DNA of 8,504 nt from JBBSEZ01 sp038239195 (GTDB taxonomy: Bacteria; Planctomycetota; Planctomycetia; Gemmatales; Gemmataceae), in the NCBI GenBank assembly GCA_038239195.1, contig JBBSEZ010000428.1:1-8504 (forward strand). The letters are read 5' to 3'. Of this stretch, positions 1-3,313 are shown piece after piece; position 1 is the first letter of the stretch, and the number at the start of each line of letters is the position of its first letter. Under the pieces are notes generated by a model, which ran no database searches, was not told where the DNA came from, and worked only from the letters and a program-made list of their open reading frames with translations. The position numbers and the translations under genes were made by a program.

Positions 1-192
1 CAGTGGGTGCCACATGGCTGGAACACCGCCATCGGGCTGGCGGCCGACCTTCATCTCAGCGCGGCGATGCCGGTGGCGCGATACGTCGAGCACCTGACGC
101 CGTGCGTCTACCTCGACGAGATCATCACCCAGCCGTTCCGGGTGGATGCGGAGGGCTACCTGAGGGTGCCGGAGAAGCCGGGCCTGGGGTAG
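1..192 (+). CDS. Enolase-superfamily enzyme, C-terminal end (mandelate racemase / muconate lactonizing enzyme type)
   Basis: The frame is open from base 1 and stops with TAG at 190-192, so only the last 63 residues are present. They match the end of the MR/MLE barrel domain: a VPHGWNTAIGLAADLHLSAA segment, then P-x-R-Y-x-E-H, the P-F-x-V-D-x-x-G-Y-L-x-V-P run, and the terminal P-G-L-G. Enzymes of this superfamily abstract a proton alpha to a carboxylate and use Mg2+. Substrate cannot be told from this fragment; sugar-acid dehydratases and racemases are both possible. The protein stops directly after GLG, whereas relatives usually continue G-(V/I)-E-L-D plus a short tail. Exactly that continuation (VELDREAMKRF) is encoded in the next frame from about 191, which indicates a one-base deletion in the G run at 187-190. 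Third codon positions are strongly G/C. Family assignment is firm; exact function is unknown. Confidence 0.85.
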   Translation, partial: QWVPHGWNTAIGLAADLHLSAAMPVARYVEHLTPCVYLDEIITQPFRVDAEGYLRVPEKPGLG

Positions 193-227
193 AACTGGAC
201 CGCGAGGCGATGAAGCGGTTCGGGAGC

Positions 228-236
228 TGCTATAAT
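228..236 (+). promoter_or_regulatory. Extended -10 promoter candidate
   Basis: TGC-TATAAT is a perfect -10 hexamer (231-236) preceded by the TGn extension. No convincing -35 lies 16-18 bases upstream, which is usual for extended -10 promoters. Transcription would begin near 243, giving a leader of about 40 bases before the Shine-Dalgarno at 271-276 and the ATG at 284. The local drop in GC content also suits an intergenic promoter. It overlaps the lost C-terminal tail of the preceding gene. Activity is inferred from sequence only. Confidence 0.5.
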
Positions 237-283
237 TCCTTCACCTGTGCCAATAGGCAAGCCACAGTTGAAGGGGAACGACG

Positions 284-596
284 ATGGGTAAAGTGGGCCT
301 TGAGGTTCCTTGAACTGTGCGAGCGGCCGGACGATCCCGTTTTCCTGGCACCGCAGGTCGCGGCTACGGGGCAGGCGGCCATCTCGCGCACACCTGGGCG
401 CCCGGAGGGTCGCAGTTGCGGCGTGCGGCTCCACGCCAGTGACGTCCACCACTTCCTCGACGGACGCATTCAGTTGGAGGACGTCATCCTCGGGGGCGCG
501 TTCCGCTACCACTCGCCGCAGCAGGTCGCTGACCTGATGCGGCTTCGGCGGCTCGCGACCGGCCCGCTGGATGCGGTTCTCGGGATCGCGCCGTAA
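284..596 (+). pseudogene. Disrupted small hypothetical gene (frameshift near codon 10)
   Basis: An AAGGGG Shine-Dalgarno at 271-276 sits 7 bases before ATG 284, but this frame reads MGKVGLEVP and stops at 311-313. If one T of the CCTTG at 308-312 is ignored, the reading passes into another frame that stays open to TAA 594-596. That frame has coding-like codon use (G or C in most third positions) and ordinary protein composition, including a stretch VHHFLDGRIQLEDVILGG followed by FRYHSPQQVADLM. The corrected product would be about 103 residues. I do not recognise the family. The last part vaguely recalls small antitoxin-like DUF433 proteins, but this is too weak to assign. It is either a decayed gene or an intact gene carrying a sequencing indel. 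The intact frame also joins upstream with the shifted frame of the preceding enzyme, so the exact gene limits are uncertain. Confidence 0.4.
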
Positions 597-753
597 CCCG
601 AAGAGGACGGCGAGGGCGGCAACACAGCTCGAGAACTTGCCTCGTCTGGGCGAACTGGAGAATCGGGGGGCGATCTCGTGGGTGAAGGCGATGGAACTGT
701 GGACGCAGAACGCCCTTTCGGAGCGCCAAGTGGAGTGGAGCCCGGAAGGGTGA
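571..753 (+). CDS. Hypothetical 60-residue reading frame, possibly the shifted 3' part of the preceding gene
   Basis: From about 571 the G/C-rich third codon positions move to a new frame that runs to TGA 751-753. It encodes an arginine-rich start and then ATQLENLPRLGELENRG and a tryptophan-containing tail ending VEWSPEG. ATG 571 is the only early start, lies inside the previous frame, and has no clear Shine-Dalgarno. Two readings fit: a small overlapping gene, or the 3' end of one longer gene that has suffered a second frame change near 571-596. I find no recognisable family. Antisense frames in this stretch are rich in Arg, Pro and Ser and look like shadows. Confidence 0.3.
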   Translation: MRFSGSRRNPKRTARAATQLENLPRLGELENRGAISWVKAMELWTQNALSERQVEWSPEG

Positions 754-817
754 TCACCTAGGATTGACGCCGTCGTACCAGAGGAAATCCCTGCGGTCGT
801 GCCAAAGTGGCCTGCGG

Positions 818-870
818 TGGCGATGACGCAAAGCTCTATGGTTGAAAGAGTTGGGAGTCAACCTTCGCCA
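818..870 (+). ncRNA. Candidate structured RNA element (nested hairpins with a GACGCAAAGC joining segment)
   Basis: Two nested inverted repeats are visible: TGGCGA (818-823) with TCGCCA (865-870), and inside it GGTTGA (840-845) with TCAACC (858-863). Only one base separates them on the 3' side and 16 bases on the 5' side. The 5' joining segment contains GACGCAAAGC (825-834), identical to the conserved core of class I c-di-GMP (GEMM) riboswitches. The outer stem, joining core and second hairpin lie in the same order as in that class, but the P1b hairpin expected before the core is missing. A terminator follows 31 bases later, but no rightward gene follows for over 1 kb. It could be a small RNA or a chance similarity. 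Confidence 0.2.
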
Positions 871-901
871 TGCGGTCCGCTTCCCCGCGCCTCCACATCA
901 A

Positions 902-933
902 CCCCACTTGCGATTCGTCGCAAGTGGGGTTTT
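902..933 (+). terminator. Rho-independent terminator
   Basis: A perfect 12-bp stem, CCCCACTTGCGA (902-913) with TCGCAAGTGGGG (918-929), closes a TTCG loop and is followed directly by TTTTCTCTT. It reads rightward. On the opposite strand the stem is followed by only two Ts, so it should act mainly on + strand transcripts. These would be whatever is transcribed from the 228-753 region or the RNA-like element at 818-870. The inner stem half CTTGCGA/TCGCAAG recurs in the terminator at 2721-2752. Confidence 0.9.
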
Positions 934-988
934 CTCTTGTCCTTGCAAAGATGCGAACGCCAAGTCCGCGAGGCGCTCAGCCCCCGAC

Positions 989-1006
989 GTCCCGCAAGGA
1001 CGGGAC
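989..1006 (-). other. GC-rich hairpin, possible 3' structure of the LRR transcript
   Basis: GTCCCG (989-994) pairs with CGGGAC (1001-1006) around a 6-base loop, with a further CCG/CGG pairing outside a small bulge. It lies about 145 bases past the stop of the leftward LRR gene. It lacks a T run on either strand, so it is not a standard intrinsic terminator. It may stabilise or pause the transcript, or have no role. Confidence 0.25.
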
Positions 1007-1148
1007 CGGCAGGCCGAAGGCGCCATCCCAACCGACCCAACGGCTCAAGCCACGGGCGTCCCCGGCGTGTGTTCGGCCAAACCCCGACGCTTCACGCTGG
1101 CCTGCCACTCTGGTGCGCCTGTGCGGCTGACCGGGCGCTCCTCACTTC

Positions 1149-1910
1149 TCAGTACTCCTCATCGAGATCGACAGCGGGCCAACGGGCGCGCAACACCTGT
1201 TTCACCGTCTCATCCTCGATCCGGTTGTTGAACAGGTCGAGGGAGGAGAGGGCGGCCAGGTGAGGCGACCCTGCCAACGCTCGCGCCCCTTCGTCCCCGA
1301 TCTCGTTCTCGCACAGGTTGAGGGAGAAGAGGGCGGCCAGATAGGGCGACCCTGCCAACGCCCGCGCCCCTTCGTCCCCGATCTTGTTGGGGTACAGGTT
1401 GAGGGAGGAGAGGCGAGCAAGGAGAGGAAGGGCAAAGAACGCTGCCGGGTCAGACAGGCCATCGACCTGGAGATGGCGCACGTCCACGGCAGAGAACAGG
1501 GCCTCTGCCTGGCGCAACACCATCTCGGCACAGAGCGACAGGCGCTCCAGCAAGCCGGCGGAGAATCTGTACACGCAGATCCTGTAGGTGCCCTCTACTT
1601 CGGGAAGCCCGGCCAGCCACTCTTCCCGGTTCTCCCCGAACAGGCACTCCTCCTGCTTTTCCAGGACCAGCTTCTGCGGGTGCCAATCCGGAAGGGCCTG
1701 CCGCTTTATCTGGAGGCGGATGAACTTTGCTCGGGCGGGCTGGCCGTGGTCCTCCAGCCAGTCGGCCAGGATCAGTCGCAAGCCATCGTCCCACGGCTCC
1801 TCCGCGATGGCCTGAAGGAGCCCCTCGCTGCCGCGCAGCCGCCGGAAGTACGGCTCGCACGCCAGGGGCCAGTTCACCTCGCGCCGCTTCCGCAGTCGTG
1901 TTCGTGGCAT
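1149..1910 (-). CDS. TIGR02996 repeat-companion domain protein with leucine-rich repeats
   Basis: The 253-residue product has a basic N-terminus (residues 1-25). A TIGR02996 domain follows at about 27-70, with the characteristic LLQAIAEEPWDDGLRLILADW core and the ending G-Q-P-A-R-A-K-F-I-R-L-Q. After a linker (about 70-160), ribonuclease-inhibitor-like leucine-rich repeats of 27 residues start at 164, 191 and 218. They follow the pattern LxxLxLxxNxIGDEGARALAGSP, the last unit diverging to IEDETVKQVLRARWP. TIGR02996 proteins are abundant in Gemmata-type planctomycetes, usually paired with such repeats. Their molecular role is unknown; LRR arcs generally bind proteins. No signal peptide or membrane segment is visible, so it is probably cytoplasmic. 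ATG 1910 is preceded by GGGGGACGAG, an acceptable ribosome binding site. A fragment of a paralogous 3' end lies just upstream. Confidence 0.88.
   Translation of the reverse strand: MPRTRLRKRREVNWPLACEPYFRRLRGSEGLLQAIAEEPWDDGLRLILADWLEDHGQPARAKFIRLQIKRQALPDWHPQKLVLEKQEECLFGENREEWLAGLPEVEGTYRICVYRFSAGLLERLSLCAEMVLRQAEALFSAVDVRHLQVDGLSDPAAFFALPLLARLSSLNLYPNKIGDEGARALAGSPYLAALFSLNLCENEIGDEGARALAGSPHLAALSSLDLFNNRIEDETVKQVLRARWPAVDLDEEY
1260..1421 (-). repeat. 81-bp tandem repeat encoding the leucine-rich repeats
   Basis: Units at 1341-1421 and 1260-1340 each encode a 27-residue LRR, and a third, shorter and diverged unit follows at about 1179-1259. Across the first two units the GDEGARALAGSP part is almost identical in DNA as well, for example GACCCTGCCAACGC at 1267 and again at 1348. 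This suggests duplication recent enough to be seen at nucleotide level. Differences cluster in the variable LRR positions (YPNK, CENE, FNNR). Confidence 0.85.
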
Positions 1911-1956
1911 GGCTCTCGTCCCCCGGCTGACAGGGCGCCCCTCCGAGCCCGCCTGA

Positions 1957-2007
1957 GGGCCAACGGGCGCGTAACACTTCCCGCACCGCCTCCTCCTCGA
2001 GCCCGTT
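1957..2007 (-). pseudogene. Remnant of a second TIGR02996/LRR gene (3' end only)
   Basis: Read leftward, this stretch encodes NGLEEEAVREVLRARWP. It aligns without gaps to NRIEDETVKQVLRARWP at the C-terminus of the neighbouring LRR protein (11 of 17 identical, the rest mostly conservative). The DNA also aligns: about 42 of 52 bases match between 1957-2008 and 1176-1227, including 15 identical bases at one end. No LRR units or TIGR02996 domain precede it, and no stop follows at the expected place; the frame runs into the next gene out of register. I read it as the tail of a tandem paralog whose body was deleted, leaving its end 47 bases before the surviving copy. Confidence 0.7.
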
Positions 2008-2074
2008 GATCACTCGGGAACAAGCGAGCGGAAGCTCCGAAACGGGGGGAGCTATTTTTCGTAGCACGGCCAGG

Positions 2075-2104
2075 TTGACATGGTCAAGGCGAAGCTCTTA
2101 TTCT
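2075..2104 (+). promoter_or_regulatory. Sigma70-type promoter candidate for the NlpC/P60-like gene
   Basis: TTGACA (2075-2080) is a perfect -35 and is followed after 18 bases by TATTCT (2099-2104, 4 of 6 matches to TATAAT). Transcription would start near 2111, giving a leader of about 78 bases before ATG 2189, with GGAG at 2174-2177 as ribosome binding site. The -35 overlaps the inverted repeat TTGAC-ATG-GTCAA (2075-2087), which could hold a repressor or supply a leftward -35 (TTGACC) for the divergent LRR gene. The leftward -10 (TACGAA) is poor. Confidence 0.5.
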
Positions 2105-2188
2105 GATGGCAGAAGAGAAACTTGCGCCGCGTGCGCCGCAGTAAATCCGGCTGGTTTATCCGTCCTGAATCCTGGAGCAGCCTCTCGC

Positions 2189-2686
2189 ATGCCCCATTCC
2201 ATCGGCGAGCCCGAAAACCTCGATTACTCCCTTTCTCCGCTAACCATCCCGGCGCGTTTCCATCGCGTCCGGTACAATGGTGCCCGCTATCCCGGCGCCG
2301 AGGGTGTCGTGGGCCTCGACGGCGGCGCCAATTGCCAGCAGTTCGCCTATGAGTTGATCCGCCATTTCGGGCTTGCTCCGCCCGACTACCGTTCGAGCGA
2401 GCTCTGGGAGGACGTGACTCACACCCGGGCCGTCGTTGGCGAACTGGCGCCCTGCGATCTGCTCCTGTTCAACCGGACGTCCGCGGCCTGGGGCGCTCAC
2501 GTGGCGGTCCACCTCGGAAATAAGCTCGCCATCCACCTATCGCAGCGCGCGGGCGCCCCCGTTATCTGGCAGATCGAGGATTTCAGTTCGCGCCCGGAGT
2601 ACGCCTGCTTCCTCGGCGCCAAGAGGGCCCGGCGCGCGGGGGAGACGGCGGTGGAAAGCGGACGGGTTTTCGTTGGCCGATCATAA
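2189..2686 (+). CDS. NlpC/P60-like cysteine hydrolase
   Basis: The 165-residue product has the ordered motifs of the NlpC/P60 papain-like fold. These are a nucleophile segment GGANCQQFAYELI with Cys49, a PCDLLLF strand (the family's P-x-GDL-x-x-F) at about 88-94, a GAHVAVHLG strand with His104, and LAIHLS with His116 as third polar residue. Such enzymes cleave peptide bonds in peptidoglycan stems or related amide bonds. No signal peptide, anchor or SH3 domain is seen, so it may act in the cytoplasm, need another export route, or serve a non-wall substrate. The frame stays open upstream to 2006. I choose ATG 2189 because coding character starts there, GGAG lies 11 bases before it, and the region upstream looks like promoter and leader. 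The basic tail after about 144 is not part of the fold. It is a single gene, closed by a terminator 34 bases after the stop. Confidence 0.78.
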   Translation: MPHSIGEPENLDYSLSPLTIPARFHRVRYNGARYPGAEGVVGLDGGANCQQFAYELIRHFGLAPPDYRSSELWEDVTHTRAVVGELAPCDLLLFNRTSAAWGAHVAVHLGNKLAIHLSQRAGAPVIWQIEDFSSRPEYACFLGAKRARRAGETAVESGRVFVGRS

Positions 2687-2720
2687 CAAACTCCAGGGGT
2701 GGGATCAGCGCCTCCACTCC

Positions 2721-2752
2721 AAGGGCTTGCGACACGTGTCGCAAGCCCTTTT
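2721..2752 (+). terminator. Rho-independent terminator, perfect 30-bp palindrome
   Basis: The left arm AAGGGCTTGCGACAC (2721-2735) is fully complementary to the right arm (2736-2750), and TTTT spans 2749-2752. It begins 34 bases after the stop of the NlpC/P60-like gene, in the convergent space before the leftward WGR gene. On the opposite strand the stem is followed only by GG, so it serves mainly the rightward gene. The inner 7-bp stem CTTGCGA/TCGCAAG is the same as in the terminator at 902-933. Confidence 0.85.
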
Positions 2753-2811
2753 CCATCTCCCTCTTCTTGCGCCCATCTCCCTCGTCGCCGGACGGCATCC
2801 GCCATGCTCCG

Positions 2812-2854
2812 TTGAGCGCTCAAGGCGCCTGCCCGGAAGCCCCCGCGGGGGGGC
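2812..2854 (-). other. Palindrome and GC hairpin downstream of the WGR gene
   Basis: TTGAGCGCTCAA (2812-2823) is a perfect 12-bp palindrome, and CCCCC (2840-2844) can pair with part of the seven-G run 2847-2853. Both lie within 60 bases past the stop of the leftward WGR gene. They may form its 3' end structure, although neither has a T run. The rest of 2687-2867 shows nothing else besides the terminator. Confidence 0.3.
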
Positions 2855-2867
2855 AGCGCGCCGGCCG

Positions 2868-3077
2868 TCACAGCTTTTCGACGTAGCCTTCGCGGGACTT
2901 TTCGCCGATGATCTTTTCGGCGAACTGCTTGGCGCCGGCATTATCGTCGAAGGACTTGGTCGTGCTCCGCCCCCCGCTGCCGATCTTGCCGTAGCGCGTG
3001 GTCACGTCCCCGCCCTTCAGGGTGATCTCCCAGAACTTGCTCGACGTCCCCTTCACGAACTCGAAGTAACGCTTCAC
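2868..3077 (-). CDS. Stand-alone WGR-domain protein
   Basis: The 69-residue product is almost entirely one WGR domain: KRYFEFVKGTSSKFWEI at the start, a TTRYGKIGSGGRS core (Tyr29-Gly30-Lys31 where the family name motif is Trp-Gly-Arg), a TKSF strand, and a closing helix ending in GYVEKL. In PARPs and some bacterial fusions WGR domains bind nucleic acid ends or regulate a partner; the role of single-domain bacterial forms is not established. The start is GTG at 3077: the family begins at this V/M-K-R-Y-F-E, and GGAGG lies 7 bases upstream. The longer ATG start at 3125 would add unrelated residues. The gene follows the giant repeat protein gene in the same orientation, with 236 bases between them. 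Confidence 0.9.
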   Translation of the reverse strand: MKRYFEFVKGTSSKFWEITLKGGDVTTRYGKIGSGGRSTTKSFDDNAGAKQFAEKIIGEKSREGYVEKL

Positions 3078-3084
3078 GGTGTGT

Positions 3085-3089
3085 CCTCC
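3085..3089 (-). promoter_or_regulatory. Ribosome binding site fixing the GTG start of the WGR gene
   Basis: CCTCC on the + strand reads GGAGG on the coding strand, 7 bases before GTG 3077. This strong match decides for the GTG over the upstream ATG at 3125. Confidence 0.8.
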
Positions 3090-3222
3090 CGGGTAAACGG
3101 CCGCCCTTCGATCGCGAACGCGCAAGGGACAGGCCCAACTCGCCGCATCCTACACGCCAGCCTCCGTCGTTTCGAGGTCGGTAGCGATTCGCCTCCAAAG
3201 CGGGCCAGGCAGGGACATCGAC

Positions 3223-3250
3223 CGGTCAGGGCTGACAACAGCCCGGACCG
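3223..3250 (-). other. Hairpin between the giant gene and the WGR gene
   Basis: GGGCTG (3229-3234) pairs with CAGCCC (3239-3244) around an ACAA loop. After one mismatch, CGGTC (3223-3227) pairs with GACCG (3246-3250). It lies 64 bases beyond the stop of the giant leftward gene. There is no T run on the coding strand, so it is at most an unusual terminator or transcript-end stabiliser. I see no clear promoter for the WGR gene in this 236-base gap. Confidence 0.35.
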
Positions 3251-3313
3251 ATCCACCGTTGGAAAAGAAACCCTGTGCCTGGCGTTGTCCGCCTCGCCCG
3301 TGCTCAATTCTCC

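Larger units (their letters stand above)
754..1148. other. Intergenic region without a protein gene
   Basis: Between the TGA at 753 and the stop of the leftward LRR gene at 1149 no frame has convincing coding character; the open frames on both strands are rich in Arg, Pro and Ser. It holds a nested inverted-repeat element (818-870), a strong rightward terminator (902-933) and a GC-rich hairpin (989-1006). A TTGACG hexamer at 764-769 has no matching -10, so I do not call a promoter there. Confidence 0.6.

Noticed and set aside
754..1148. 4.5S/SRP RNA or tRNA in the gap with the terminator
   Set aside because: The conserved SRP apical loop sequence and tRNA T-arm signature are absent.
1260..2009. 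Long rightward open frame opposite the LRR gene (249 codons)
   Set aside because: It is antisense to a clearly identified TIGR02996/LRR gene, has no recognisable domain, and its composition reflects the repeats read backward.
1450..2067. Leftward 205-codon frame starting at 2067
   Set aside because: Only its first part (1957-2007) carries real signal, the LRR tail remnant. The remainder is an out-of-register reading of the LRR gene, rich in Gly, Ala, Arg and Pro.
2006..2188. Upstream extension of the NlpC/P60-like gene to an ATG at 2006
   Set aside because: The extra residues lack coding character and overlap the paralog remnant and the promoter candidate. ATG 2189 has an acceptable ribosome site.
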